Shown: positions 7,281 to 16,595 of the stretch, one piece after another
How positions within the stretch are numbered: position 1 is the first letter of the stretch
How the letters are laid out: each line of letters begins with the position of its first letter
Source: an uncultured bacterium
GTDB taxonomy: Bacteria > Pseudomonadota > Gammaproteobacteria > Burkholderiales > CAIKXV01
Assembly: GCA_903873475.1 (NCBI GenBank)
Contig: CAIQON010000352.1
Span: 1-47,803 of the forward strand
Length of the DNA stretch: 47,803 nucleotides
Reading direction: 5' to 3'
Made by a program: the position numbers and the translations under genes
The notes under the pieces: model-generated
Told to the model about the DNA's origin: nothing
Databases searched by the model: none
The model's input: only the letters and a program-made list of their open reading frames with translations

Positions 7281-8465
7281 TCACACGTTGCGCAGCCCGA
7301 TCGCCATGATCGGACCGTACGACAGGAAGAAGGCGACCACGATCCCGGCGGCCAGCACCAGCATCGATGTGAAGAAAAGCAGGTCGGCCAGCCGTGCCGA
7401 CAACCCGATGACGTCCTCCTCGAACTCGCGCACCATGCGTTCGAGCTCGTCCGGGACGCGTCCGGATTCGTCGGCAGCCGCGACATCGGCTGCAACCAGT
7501 GGCGGGAAGCCTGCCCGTGCGGCCGCCTCTCGCATGAACACGCCGGTCTCGAGCAGGTGGCCGAAGCGTCCGAACCAGCCCCGGGTGTCGGAGCGCCGCG
7601 CGGCATCGCGCACGACGATCGCAGCGGTCGCCGGCGGGATCCGGGCGCGCAGCAGCTGCGCGAAACCGTTCCAGAGGCCCGCCAGTTCGGCCTTCACCGA
7701 GATGTTGTGTACCAGCGGAATCGCCTCGATGAGCCGGCGGCAGGCCGCAGTGCGCGTGAATGCCAGCAGCAGCACGGGCAATGCGACGAAGACCGCGATA
7801 GCCGCAGTGATGTGCTCGTTGACTGCGCGCGTGAACTCGAAATAGTTCACCGCGAACGGCGGCATCCGTGCACCGGTCTTGGAGAAGAACTCGAGCGTCT
7901 TCGGCGCGGCGACGGTCAGGACCACGAACAGGAACACGTAAAGGAAGGCGATCGTCGCCACCGGGATCGCGAGCACGCGTGAAAGCGATGCCTTCAGGGT
8001 GCGCTGGGTACGGACGTCGTCGGCCAGCCGCTTCAGGGTGTCCGGGGTGTTTCCAGAGACCTCTGCCGCACGCACCAGCATGCAGTCGCGGCGCGCGAAT
8101 CCGGCAAAGCCCATTGCTGCGTGCAGCTCCGACCCGCCGAGGCACTGTTGTTGCATGGCCAGCGTTGCCTGCCTCAGCTTCGGATCGCGCAGGATGCTGC
8201 GGCAGCTCTCGAGCGCCTTCGGTGCAGGCGTGCCGTTGCCGATGCGTTGTCCGAAGGAGCGGTAGAACCGCTCGAGGTCGCGCTGGTCGAAGCCGCTGGC
8301 GATCCAGTTGCGCAACGTGGCCGCTGCATCGAGCCGCAGCCGCGTGGTCCTGACACGGTTCGTCTTCAGCCGGGAATACGCAAAATCACGGTTGGTTGCG
8401 TAGACGACGCCGCGGACCGGGACGTTGCCGGTGTCGTAACCGCTGTACTGGAAGGCAAGGACCAT
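7281..8465 (-). CDS. pilR: PilC/GspF-type platform protein (PilR-like)
   Basis: A 394-residue polytopic inner-membrane protein on which the assembly ATPase acts. Two copies of the GspF-type domain are visible. The first runs over about residues 65-170 and is followed by a membrane segment (VATIAFLYVFLFVVLTVAAP). A second membrane segment lies near ITAAIAVFVALPVLLLAF. The second GspF copy (about 255-365) contains the typical GVFMREAAARAGFPP and ESGRVPDELERM stretches, and the protein ends with a final hydrophobic helix. This matches R64 PilR and type II/IV platform proteins. The ribosome site is weak. It is separated by 95 bases from the ATPase gene. Confidence 0.85.
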   Translation of the reverse strand: MVLAFQYSGYDTGNVPVRGVVYATNRDFAYSRLKTNRVRTTRLRLDAAATLRNWIASGFDQRDLERFYRSFGQRIGNGTPAPKALESCRSILRDPKLRQATLAMQQQCLGGSELHAAMGFAGFARRDCMLVRAAEVSGNTPDTLKRLADDVRTQRTLKASLSRVLAIPVATIAFLYVFLFVVLTVAAPKTLEFFSKTGARMPPFAVNYFEFTRAVNEHITAAIAVFVALPVLLLAFTRTAACRRLIEAIPLVHNISVKAELAGLWNGFAQLLRARIPPATAAIVVRDAARRSDTRGWFGRFGHLLETGVFMREAAARAGFPPLVAADVAAADESGRVPDELERMVREFEEDVIGLSARLADLLFFTSMLVLAAGIVVAFFLSYGPIMAIGLRNV

Positions 8466-8560
8466 GATCGAAAGGATCTTCGACGAATTTCAGGGGAGGG
8501 ACGCTTTCGGAACAGAGGGTTTGCAGCACGAAACTTTGCGGGCGCACGACCGCGACAGCA

Positions 8561-10576
8561 TCAGGACGGCGGATCGGCCACGCGCCGCAGTTCATCGATG
8601 GACGTCACGCCGCGCGCGACCAGGCGCAGCCCGCAGGCCCAGATCGAGCGCCCGGGCGGCACGCCGGCGCGTGCGAGCTCGCGCGCGGTCGCACCGCGCT
8701 CGACGAGATCACGTACGTCGCGATCGATGTCGAGCAACTCGTAGATGATGCGGCGCCCTCGGAAGCCGCTCCAGCCGCAGCGCAAGCAGCCGACACCGCG
8801 CATCGGATTCCACTCGATGTCGGACAGCCAGGCCGAGCGCCGGCGCTCGGCCTGGGTTTCCTCGCGGGCGTCGACGGCGCGGCAGTCGGGGCACAGCACC
8901 TGCACCAACCGCTGCGCGAGCACGCCGCGCAGCGCGGCCGCGAGGTTTTCCGAGGTGACGCCTATATGGCGCAACCGGGTGATCGCCAGCGCCGCCTCGG
9001 TCACGTGCAGCGTGGTGTAGACAAGATGACCGGTGAACGCGGCCGAGATCACACGGTTGGCGACGTCGAGATCCTCGCGGATTTCGCCCATCAGGATCAC
9101 GTGCGGCGCCATGCGCAGCGTGGCGTTGAGCATGATGCGCACGCCCTCGCCTTCGGAAACATCGGCCGGGACTTCCATCTGATGCCACATGGAGTGCCGG
9201 TATTCGATGGGTTTCTCGATCGTCCGTATCGAGCGCTCGATCGGATCGATCTTCTTCATCATCGCGTAGAGCGACGTCGTCTTGCCGGAGCCCGTAGGGC
9301 CGCAGACGACGACCAGTCCGGTACTCGAGCGACTGTACTGCAGCAACTGGCGCTCGACCTGCTCGTCGAAGCCCAGCGCGTGGAAGTCGGCCTGCTCGGC
9401 TTGCCTGTCGAGGATGCGGACCACGGCCTCGCGCTCGGAATGGGTGCGACCCTGGTTCAACTGGAGGCGGAAGCTGTAGCGGTCGGTGATGTCCGAGAAC
9501 GCCTCTTTCAATCCACCGATGATCCCGACGTTGGCCTCCTGCGGCGCGCGGGCGAGCGCGTCCGCATTCGAGTTCTCGGACACGAGCTTGTTCAGTACCT
9601 TGTCGAAGAGGTCTTCCTTGATCGCGGCGAACAGGTGCCCGACACCATTGACATGCAGCTTGACCTTGCCGACGCCCGCCAGCGTCTTGTGCAGGAATAT
9701 GTCGTTCGCGCCGACATAGCACGCATGCCGGATCAGCCGGCCGTAGATCCACTCGACCTCGTTACCGTCCTGCGCGTCGGCGCCGCGCACCAGGCGCTGG
9801 CGTTCCTCCCACTGCAGCACCGACTGGCGGAACGCCTGTTCGGTGCGCGCAAAATGCCGTCGGTAGATCGTCTCGATCGTGCGCGGGGAGGCGATCACGA
9901 CTTCGACGCGATAGGTCTGCCAGCGCGTCTGCGCCTCGAGGATCTTCTCCGGCTCGGCGACGGCTACCAGCAGGCGCCCTTCCATGCGTCCAGCCGGCAC
10001 ATAGCCGCTGAACTCGGCCACGGACAGCATGTCCAGTTGCGACGGATCGATCCGGTCGACGCGTTCCTGCGGGAAATACTGCCGGTTGTTCTCGTCGGCC
10101 AGCGCCTGCGCCATCGTTTCCGCGCTGATGAGGCCGAGATCGAGCACGACCCGGGTGAGAGAGGTGCCAGTCGCGGCCGCGAACTGCAGGGCCGCGCGAA
10201 TATGCGACTCCTTCACGCCGAGCTTGCGCAAGCGCTGGTCCATCCCGACCTGCGCGGTCACCAGTCGTTCCGACTCGCTCCGTGTCGCGCCGTCGCGCTG
10301 GCGGCAGAGGGCTGCCTCGATCTCGCCGCGGCTGCAGAAACCCAGGCTGACGAGCAGGTCTCCGAGGGGCGCATGCGAACGAGCCTGGGCGGCGAGCGCG
10401 CCCTGCAGGGCCGCCCGGGTGATGGCGGCATCGGCGACCAGCAACTGGCCGAGGAGCCGATGTGCAACCGGCCCTTCCCCAGCATCGCCAGTCGGCCTCG
10501 AAGACGGATCAGGCTTGCTGGGCTCAGCCACGGCCAGGCTCTCGCCACTGCCGAACCAGCGTCCGCGCAGGTCCAT
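8561..10576 (-). CDS. pilQ: PilB/GspE-type pilus assembly ATPase with MshEN-like N-domain
   Basis: A 671-residue assembly motor. Residues about 41-93 form two tandem helical repeats (LLGQLLVADAAITRAALQ and LGDLLVSLGFCSRGEIEAAL) that fit the MshEN pattern, known in MshE to bind cyclic di-GMP. A GspE-type N2 domain follows. The motor has Walker A GPTGSGKTTS (about 425), an Asp box region around RTIEKPIEYRH, Walker B VILMGEIRE (about 492-500) and His box TGHLVYTTLH. Four cysteines, CPDC near 560 and CLRC near 595, make the zinc site of assembly ATPases. In R64 numbering this is the PilQ position. GGAGG lies just before the ATG, which starts one base after the previous stop. Confidence 0.88.
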   Translation of the reverse strand: MDLRGRWFGSGESLAVAEPSKPDPSSRPTGDAGEGPVAHRLLGQLLVADAAITRAALQGALAAQARSHAPLGDLLVSLGFCSRGEIEAALCRQRDGATRSESERLVTAQVGMDQRLRKLGVKESHIRAALQFAAATGTSLTRVVLDLGLISAETMAQALADENNRQYFPQERVDRIDPSQLDMLSVAEFSGYVPAGRMEGRLLVAVAEPEKILEAQTRWQTYRVEVVIASPRTIETIYRRHFARTEQAFRQSVLQWEERQRLVRGADAQDGNEVEWIYGRLIRHACYVGANDIFLHKTLAGVGKVKLHVNGVGHLFAAIKEDLFDKVLNKLVSENSNADALARAPQEANVGIIGGLKEAFSDITDRYSFRLQLNQGRTHSEREAVVRILDRQAEQADFHALGFDEQVERQLLQYSRSSTGLVVVCGPTGSGKTTSLYAMMKKIDPIERSIRTIEKPIEYRHSMWHQMEVPADVSEGEGVRIMLNATLRMAPHVILMGEIREDLDVANRVISAAFTGHLVYTTLHVTEAALAITRLRHIGVTSENLAAALRGVLAQRLVQVLCPDCRAVDAREETQAERRRSAWLSDIEWNPMRGVGCLRCGWSGFRGRRIIYELLDIDRDVRDLVERGATARELARAGVPPGRSIWACGLRLVARGVTSIDELRRVADPPS

Positions 10577-10577
10577 C

Positions 10578-11114
10578 TCAGCCTCCGAAAACAGTCAGCG
10601 TCAGTTCGAAACTGCGCTCGGACGCAGCGAAACCGGTCACCGCCACGGGAAGCGCGCGGACACTCGCGAGGAAGTCGCGTAATCCCTGGTAATGCTGGTA
10701 GGCGCCCTTGATCCGCAGCGTCACAGCACGCAGTTGACCACCGGAATACGGCACTGGCCGCGCCATCTCGGCGAGCGGCGACGCGCGGGTGACGCCGGTG
10801 CCGGTCGTGACCGAGAGCGATTCGATGCTGATCGCGTCGTTGACCCGCCGCTCCATCACAGCGGAGACCGCCTCCGCCAGTGCGCGATCGAGCCGCTTTC
10901 CGGCGTGCGGGTCACGGTCAGTAGCGCCGGCGATGGCGCGCACGCGCGACGACAGTGCGTCCAGCGCCTGCCTGTTGGCCTGCGCCCGCGCAGCGTCCGC
11001 CTCGGCCGCGGCGAGCTTCGGCTTCTGACCACGAACGACCAGCACGCTAGCGAGGCAGCATGCCAGAAAGAGCGGAATCAGGACGGTCGCAACGGACGAT
11101 GAGCGTGATCTCAT
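10578..11114 (-). CDS. PilO/GspM-like inner-membrane pilus protein
   Basis: A 178-residue bitopic protein: a short basic N-terminus, one membrane helix (VATVLIPLFLACCLASVLVV), a coiled segment rich in alanine and arginine (about 30-65), and a C-terminal alpha/beta part with LRAVTLRIKGAYQHYQG and ending ELTLTVFGG. This is the layout of PilO or GspM alignment-subcomplex proteins, which scaffold pilus assembly in the periplasm. It occupies the place of pilP in R64 but looks more like PilO of type IVa systems. The start is 68 bases inside the preceding gene, supported by GGAGC upstream; no later start codon precedes the membrane helix. Family assignment is by architecture. Confidence 0.6.
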   Translation of the reverse strand: MRSRSSSVATVLIPLFLACCLASVLVVRGQKPKLAAAEADAARAQANRQALDALSSRVRAIAGATDRDPHAGKRLDRALAEAVSAVMERRVNDAISIESLSVTTGTGVTRASPLAEMARPVPYSGGQLRAVTLRIKGAYQHYQGLRDFLASVRALPVAVTGFAASERSFELTLTVFGG

Positions 11115-12285
11115 TGAGTGCTCCGGTGGCGTTCAGGCCGCTGCGAACGCAGCCAGCGGGCGGATCGATCGACAGGACGGACGCAATGCGCGCCCGCTCG
11201 GTAACCGAGTGCACGCTCGGTCGGTTCTGGAATGTCATGCGCGGCTGACTGAACGGAACGGTGATGGTGTATTCGGCGACACGGCCATGCGCATCGATGG
11301 CCACCCTGGAGCCGGCACGCCACAGGTCACCTGCCCGATCGAGCAGTTCGGCTGGGTCCATGCCCAGTTCACGCGCGAGCGCCGTGGGCTGTCCGAGCAT
11401 CAGGCCGCCGAGTTCACGCTGCACCTGGTCGATGCCCTGCCGTGCCTGGACGGTGCGCGATTCCGCATCACGGATGCGCCACAGGGTTTCGGACAGGCTC
11501 GCCGCCCCACCTGCGGCCAGCAGCACGCTCGCGGCAAGCATGCCGTGACGGATGTGACGAAGCGCCACGCCCGACCACTCCGGCTCGGACGGATAGCACT
11601 CGACATCGGCGGCTGCGGCCAGCACGTCGGCAGCGGTGAACAGGATCCACGGGGCATCCTCGGGAAGCTTCTGCTCATAGAGAACCAGGCGTGCGACATC
11701 TCGTACCGGCTCGTCCGTCACGCTGCACACCACCGCCGGCTGCAACAGCGGATCCGTCATCACGACGCCGATCACCAACCGCTCGCGCGACAGACGGGTG
11801 GCGGAGGCCTCGTCCGCAATCGTGCACAGGTCGATCAGCACCGCGAACGCCCGGCCGCTGCGTGCCGCAGGTCCTTGCCCTGCACGATCGAGCAGGCGGT
11901 CGACCAGCATCAGACCGGGCGCCACCGCACGGATCGCCGGCGCACCTGTCCGGCCCTCTTCGGCCGACGTCAGAGGGCGCGCCGTATCCTCACCGCAAAG
12001 CGAGTCGAGGTAGCCCAGCGGCGCGGCGTAGATCAGGCCATCCTGCTTCGACCGGTTCACCACACGCACTCGTTCGATCGACAGGCCTTCGCGCACGACA
12101 TGCGATTTCGCCGCTTCGATCGAGCGTGGGCTGCTGATGACGCGCCGTTCTTCGGGATGGAAGGCGATCGTGCGCACCGGTGCCGATCGCGGCAGGGGTC
12201 CGGCACCCTCGACCGTCACCTGCCAGTGCGCGAGCGTACGGCTGGTGAGGAAGGTGGTCAGGCAGACTGATTCGCCGCTGGCCAT
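11047..12285 (-). CDS. pilO: PilO2-like type IVb pilus protein
   Basis: A 412-residue protein with a long cytoplasmic N-terminal half, a single membrane helix near the middle (about residues 245-262, MLAASVLLAAGGAASL), a helical segment full of R, E and Q (about 263-300) and a periplasmic C-terminal part. This PilM-like plus PilN-like arrangement in one chain is the hallmark of type IVb PilO (PilO2/BfpC-like) proteins, which recruit the assembly ATPase. It follows the secretin gene by 4 bases, in the order expected for R64-type clusters. Two cysteines late in the periplasmic part (PAGCVRSG and VRCDRPD) could pair. Confidence 0.68.
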   Translation of the reverse strand: MASGESVCLTTFLTSRTLAHWQVTVEGAGPLPRSAPVRTIAFHPEERRVISSPRSIEAAKSHVVREGLSIERVRVVNRSKQDGLIYAAPLGYLDSLCGEDTARPLTSAEEGRTGAPAIRAVAPGLMLVDRLLDRAGQGPAARSGRAFAVLIDLCTIADEASATRLSRERLVIGVVMTDPLLQPAVVCSVTDEPVRDVARLVLYEQKLPEDAPWILFTAADVLAAAADVECYPSEPEWSGVALRHIRHGMLAASVLLAAGGAASLSETLWRIRDAESRTVQARQGIDQVQRELGGLMLGQPTALARELGMDPAELLDRAGDLWRAGSRVAIDAHGRVAEYTITVPFSQPRMTFQNRPSVHSVTERARIASVLSIDPPAGCVRSGLNATGALNEITLIVRCDRPDSALSGMLPR

Positions 12286-12289
12286 CGGA

Positions 12290-13930
12290 TCACAGTGCCT
12301 CGGAAAACAGGGCGTCGTATGCTCCGCCCGGGATTACCGTCGCCCGCAGCAGGAGGACGACTTCCCTTGCGACCGTCCGCTGGTTGCGCCGGCTCAGCGC
12401 GTCGCCTGCGACTGGGACATCGATGAGCCCCGGTACGCCCGCGCGGGTCTCGTCGCCCACGGAACTCCGGATACCGCCAAGGATGAGGGTGTTGCCGGAC
12501 TGCGCGACGACCTGCATCAGCGACTGGTTCGTGCGCTGCACCGGTGCCGTGACCCGGGTACCGGCGCCGATATCGAAGGTCTGGAATTCCTGGACGCGAT
12601 TCAACACCGGCACGATGGTCAGTTGCACCTCCTGGTCGGACAGGATGTCCGGCTGCAGCGACAGCGTGACGCCATCGACGGCGAATGCGGCGGCAGCACT
12701 GGTAGTGGTGGTGCCGCCGCCGGCACCAGCGACGATCGTCGACGCGACGCTGGGCACGTATGGCAACTGCTGCCCGTCGAAGATCACCGAAGGCGTGTTG
12801 TTCATGGCAAGCACCCTGGGCTGCGAGATCACGCGCACGCTGGTGTACTGCTGCAGCGCCCGCAGAACGACCGAAATCGACCCGCGAGTGACATTGGCGC
12901 TCAACGCAGGGCTGAACCCTGGTGCGGTGATCGCACTGGTGCCGAGCAGCGAGATCGAGCCACTGGTGGATCCAGACAGCACGCGCGTCCAGTCGATGCC
13001 ATAGCGGAACTCGTCGGTGAGCGTGACCTCGACGATGGAGGCCTCGATGTCGACCCGGCGCATCGCCACCGCCGAAAAGCGATTCAGGAACTGCGACACC
13101 CTGCCCAGCGCTGCACCGTTCGAGCGCACGGTGATGAAGCCCATCTCCTGCATCACCTGGACTTCCGCGTTGGCCCCGGCGAGGTCGCGCAGGAACTGGG
13201 CCAGCCCGCCGGCATCGGTCTGGAACCGTCCGGTCACGGTGAACTGGGCCTGCAGCCCGGAGGCGGCCGATGGTGCGCCCTGACCCGCACCGGCGGCAGC
13301 GCCGCCACCGATGCTGCCAGCGGCACCCGCGCCACCGCCAGACAGCGACGCTGCACCGCCACCGCCCTGGACCGTCGGCGAGCCACCGACCGAGTACTGC
13401 GCGACCAGCCGCTGCATCACATGCAGTGGCAGCCGAAAGGTGTAGGAGGCCACGTCGGTGACGGTCACCGTCCGGCCAGTACGATCGACGATCAGCGCGA
13501 ATCCGGCGGCCAGGGCAAGCCTGCGCATCGCCGCTTCCGCAGTGAGGTCGCGCAGGTTGACCGTGACCGGGCGGTTCACCTGCACGCCCTCCATGAACAT
13601 CACGCTGTACTGGTGGTCGCGCGCTACGTTGGCGAGCAGTGCGCCGAACGGCACACCAGCGGCGGCGACCGACACCTCGCCGGACTCCGGCGTGGCGACG
13701 ATGGCACGCACGCGGATGGGATCGTCCGGCCGCTCGGTCAGTACCGGGCGCATGTCTTCACCGGGTTCGATCGCCTCGGCCACCAGCCGGCGCGACTCAC
13801 CGGCAGCGTCGACACGGCGCTGCGAGAACGAGTTCGCGCATCCGGCAAGCATCGAGGCGATGATGAGCGCCACCCCCGGAGTGGCAACGTAGCGTTTCGT
13901 TCGATCGAGCATCTGCAGTCCGTTCCTCAT
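12290..13930 (-). CDS. pilN: PilN-type secretin lipoprotein
   Basis: A 546-residue outer-membrane secretin that forms the exit channel of the pilus. The signal peptide ends in a lipobox, LAGC, with the acylated cysteine at residue 31. N-domains follow (VTVNLRDLTAEAAMRRLALA is a secretin/STN-like N0 segment; ANAEVQVMQEMGFITVRSN is an N1-like one). A glycine/alanine-rich insertion lies between them (about 200-240). The conserved secretin beta domain spans VDIEASIVEVTL to the C-terminus, with SVRVISQPRVLAMNN, VQLTIVPVLNR, GNTLILGGI and a VPGLIDVPVAGDALS segment. ATG at 13930 was selected because it starts the signal peptide; the frame is open 111 bases further upstream but overlaps the previous gene. 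R64 PilN is likewise a lipoprotein. Confidence 0.9.
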   Translation of the reverse strand: MRNGLQMLDRTKRYVATPGVALIIASMLAGCANSFSQRRVDAAGESRRLVAEAIEPGEDMRPVLTERPDDPIRVRAIVATPESGEVSVAAAGVPFGALLANVARDHQYSVMFMEGVQVNRPVTVNLRDLTAEAAMRRLALAAGFALIVDRTGRTVTVTDVASYTFRLPLHVMQRLVAQYSVGGSPTVQGGGGAASLSGGGAGAAGSIGGGAAAGAGQGAPSAASGLQAQFTVTGRFQTDAGGLAQFLRDLAGANAEVQVMQEMGFITVRSNGAALGRVSQFLNRFSAVAMRRVDIEASIVEVTLTDEFRYGIDWTRVLSGSTSGSISLLGTSAITAPGFSPALSANVTRGSISVVLRALQQYTSVRVISQPRVLAMNNTPSVIFDGQQLPYVPSVASTIVAGAGGGTTTTSAAAAFAVDGVTLSLQPDILSDQEVQLTIVPVLNRVQEFQTFDIGAGTRVTAPVQRTNQSLMQVVAQSGNTLILGGIRSSVGDETRAGVPGLIDVPVAGDALSRRNQRTVAREVVLLLRATVIPGGAYDALFSEAL

Positions 13931-13937
13931 GTCTCGT

Positions 13938-15128
13938 TCATCGGGCCGGTTCCACCACCAGCAATCGGTTTCCCTGGATCTCGCCGCGCAACCCAAGGCG
14001 GGACAGCGCCCGACGCAGGACGTCGCGCACGTCACTGCCACCGACCTCGGCCAGCGCCTCGACCATCAGGACCGGCATCGCCCTGAATTCGACCTCCATG
14101 CCGTGCGCCTTCAGGTAATCGCGCAGAGCGGCCTGGACGCTGCGGTCGGGCCGGAAGACGAGCCGGAGGCCTGGCGCTGCCGGCTCGGTCGGGCGAGCAG
14201 CGGCCTCCGTGGCAGCTTCGGCGGTGACCGTGGGTGGCATGGGCTCCGAAACCGGCAGCGGGTCTGGCGCCGTGCCGGCAGGTTGCACGGCGGGCTCGAC
14301 CGCACGCACCGGCAAAGCAGTGCTGGCAGCGGCCACAGGCTGCTCGCAGGGCACCGCCTCGCGCAGCGCGATCACATGCACCGAGGAGGCTGCCGGCGTC
14401 TGGACCTGTTCCACGATCGAGGCTGGCTCCACGCCGGCAGCGACCAGCAGTTCGCGCACCTGGGCAGCCCGCCGGCGTGCAATCGGCGAGTTCGAGCGAT
14501 CGCCCTGCGAGACGATCGTGACGCGCCGGGCACCGCGTGCGATCGCAACCATGCGGGCGATGTGCTCGAGCCCCCCAGGTTCGGTCTGCAGTACGCCCGT
14601 TCCGAAGGGAACCGTCACACGCCGCTCGTCGGCGGCGATGTCAGTGCAGTGCACGTGGTTGTCCGGCTGACCAGTCCGCCTCCGGCCACGGTACTCGATG
14701 ATCGTACGGTCGCCCGCCAGCCCCGTGCCCTCTACCTCGATCCGGTCGATCAGTCCGCGGACGACAAGGTAGGGACCCTGCACACGGAACGGTCGATCGA
14801 TGATCCGCAGCGCTGGAACCAGTGCCCGGTCGACCGGTTGCATGAACACATCGCGCCCGTCGTCGAACACGACACCGATCGCCGGGCCGCTCCCGTGGAC
14901 CCGGTAGGCGAAGTCCATCGGTGCAGTGCGCGCATCGGCTGCGGGCGGGGCTGCGGCAACCGGCACCAACGGGGCAGGCGGGACGGGCGCCGTTGAGTGG
15001 GCAGCACCCGGGATCATCGCCGCAGCGAGCAGCCATCCATACGGCACGATGAAGGCGCACGACACCCGCGCGAAGCCCCGAAAGCCCACGTTCGGATGGA
15101 GGCTCATCGATGGAGTCTCGCTTCGCAT
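13938..15128 (-). CDS. pilL: PilL-like fusion: VirB9-C-like, OmpA-like and TcpQ-like parts
   Basis: A 396-residue exported protein with a hydrophobic N-terminus (WLLAAAMIPGAAHS). Residues about 70-130 (GVVFDDGRDVFMQPVD, then YLVVRGLIDRIEV) recall the C-terminal domain of VirB9/TrbG. Residues about 165-240 (VTVPFGTGVLQ, then VTIVSQGDRSNSP, then RRRAAQVRELLVAAGV) fit the OmpA-like peptidoglycan-binding pattern. After a proline/alanine linker, residues about 315-396 (LRLVFRPDRSVQAALRDYL to LLVVEP) match the PilL/TcpQ-type C-terminal domain that docks a secretin. It directly precedes the secretin gene and starts immediately after the virB10 TGA. No strong ribosome site is seen, so reinitiation is likely. 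The domain readings are by pattern and need profile confirmation. Confidence 0.6.
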   Translation of the reverse strand: MRSETPSMSLHPNVGFRGFARVSCAFIVPYGWLLAAAMIPGAAHSTAPVPPAPLVPVAAAPPAADARTAPMDFAYRVHGSGPAIGVVFDDGRDVFMQPVDRALVPALRIIDRPFRVQGPYLVVRGLIDRIEVEGTGLAGDRTIIEYRGRRRTGQPDNHVHCTDIAADERRVTVPFGTGVLQTEPGGLEHIARMVAIARGARRVTIVSQGDRSNSPIARRRAAQVRELLVAAGVEPASIVEQVQTPAASSVHVIALREAVPCEQPVAAASTALPVRAVEPAVQPAGTAPDPLPVSEPMPPTVTAEAATEAAARPTEPAAPGLRLVFRPDRSVQAALRDYLKAHGMEVEFRAMPVLMVEALAEVGGSDVRDVLRRALSRLGLRGEIQGNRLLVVEPAR

Positions 15129-16595
15129 TCAGCGGGAGAATGGTCTGTTCGTGCCATCGTCTGGAGATGCGAGCGAAAAGGTTTTCTGGACGGTGAGCGA
15201 GAAACGATGCCCCTGTCCGATGAGCAATGTCGGCGCCATGTTTCTGGACCGGCCGAGAATGGCGCGCGATGTCTCGACGAGGACAGTCCCCGCCGCAGAC
15301 GAGACGGCCGAAGCGGCGGTGCCAGCACCGCCTGGCACGACGATCACCGTCGAGGGCAAGGCTTCGCGCCGCTGCACGAATGAAGCGATCGCCGCGACGA
15401 TGAAGCTGGAGCCGAACATCGTCCAGAAGTGGCGGTCGACCCGATCCTGCAAACCGCTTCTTCCCTGGGCATCGGTGGCCTGCGTGCCCATCAGGTCGAT
15501 GCTGGATCCGTCGGGCAGGATCAGGCGCCGGAACGCGGCGAGTACACGCTCCTGCCCGGGACGAACGTCCGAGTTGTAATCACCGACCAGCCGGGACCCC
15601 TTCGGAACCAGCAGGGTACGGCCGTGGACCGAGTCCCAGATGTCCTGCGTGACCTGTGCGACGAGGGTCCCCGGCAGGTCGCTGTTGATCTCGGTGAGCA
15701 GTACCGCGGGAATGACGGTCCCCTCGAGCACTGCCGGACCGGCGGGTGCGGGGCGCCAGGTACCACCCGGCCCGGGTTCGTCCGACCGCCGCGCCCGCAC
15801 CTGCTCGAGCCAGGCGCTGTCCGAGCGTGCATCGCCTGAGGTCATCCCGCGCGACGCAAGTGCCTCGATCGGCATCGTCGGGATACCCACCGTCGCCAGG
15901 CGATCGGCCGACCCCGGCGCAGCATCGCGCACCAATGCGCCCAGCGCCGCAGCCGACGCACCGATGACAGCCGGCGCAACCGGGCCACCGGTGGCGCTGC
16001 CGATAGCCAGCATCGGGCTGGCACGTGCCTCCGCGACCCGACGTTCCTGTTCGGCGGCGAGCGCATCCCTCCGGGACGAGAGCGGATCGACCGCGTCCGG
16101 CACTGCCGGTAACGTCGCGGACCGGTCTGCACCTGCCGCCAGGGGCATGCCCGGCGCGATCGCACCCGTGCCCGGCGCCCTTTGCAGCGCCGGCCGGCTG
16201 GCAGCCAGTGGCATGGTCGACAATGGCGGCAGCGCGGGCAGGGACCCGAGCCGCGCCTGGTCATCAATGGTGCGCTCGAGCGCGCTGGTCGATTCGGGCG
16301 GCCGAACCCGGTCGCTCCCGGTCGCGGCGCCCGCCGCGCCAGCGCGGTGCTGAACGCCGCCACCGTTCTCCTCGCTGCCGACAGCCTGCCACACGAGCAC
16401 GGGCAACGCGAGCAACAGCAGTGCGCCGCCAAGCCACCAGTGCAGATCCCGGCGCAGCGCCCGCCCGGGATGCAGGCCGTCCTGCCTCGGCTGTGAGTAC
16501 CCTGGCGCGGGCGATGTCGCGGCTGGCCCATCGACATCCACCAGCGCCTCGATGCCGAAGCAAGGCGGGGGCTCGTCCCCGCGCACCCTGCTCAT
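15129..16595 (-). CDS. virB10: VirB10/TrbI-like core complex protein
   Basis: A 488-residue protein spanning both membranes in type IV secretion systems. A cytoplasmic N-terminus of about 50 residues is followed by one membrane helix (LHWWLGGALLLLALPVLVWQ, about 51-70) and a long, alanine/proline/arginine-rich periplasmic stretch. The conserved VirB10 C-terminal barrel begins with GTVIPAVLLTEINSDLPG and includes VTQDIWDSVHGRTLLVPKGS, RLVGDYNSDV and LPDGSSIDLMG. The antenna helices that cross the outer membrane are visible around FWTMFGSSFIVAAIASF. The start overlaps the virB9 stop by 4 bases. The C-terminal tail ends LTVQKTFSL plus 14 residues. The family is clear; that it works with a pilus here is inferred from the operon. 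Confidence 0.9.
   Translation of the reverse strand: MSRVRGDEPPPCFGIEALVDVDGPAATSPAPGYSQPRQDGLHPGRALRRDLHWWLGGALLLLALPVLVWQAVGSEENGGGVQHRAGAAGAATGSDRVRPPESTSALERTIDDQARLGSLPALPPLSTMPLAASRPALQRAPGTGAIAPGMPLAAGADRSATLPAVPDAVDPLSSRRDALAAEQERRVAEARASPMLAIGSATGGPVAPAVIGASAAALGALVRDAAPGSADRLATVGIPTMPIEALASRGMTSGDARSDSAWLEQVRARRSDEPGPGGTWRPAPAGPAVLEGTVIPAVLLTEINSDLPGTLVAQVTQDIWDSVHGRTLLVPKGSRLVGDYNSDVRPGQERVLAAFRRLILPDGSSIDLMGTQATDAQGRSGLQDRVDRHFWTMFGSSFIVAAIASFVQRREALPSTVIVVPGGAGTAASAVSSAAGTVLVETSRAILGRSRNMAPTLLIGQGHRFSLTVQKTFSLASPDDGTNRPFSR

Noticed and set aside
8966-10711. 581-codon plus-strand open frame opposite the assembly ATPase
   Set aside because: High GC creates long antisense frames; it mirrors the ATPase codons and shows no domain, while the minus-strand protein has all motor motifs.
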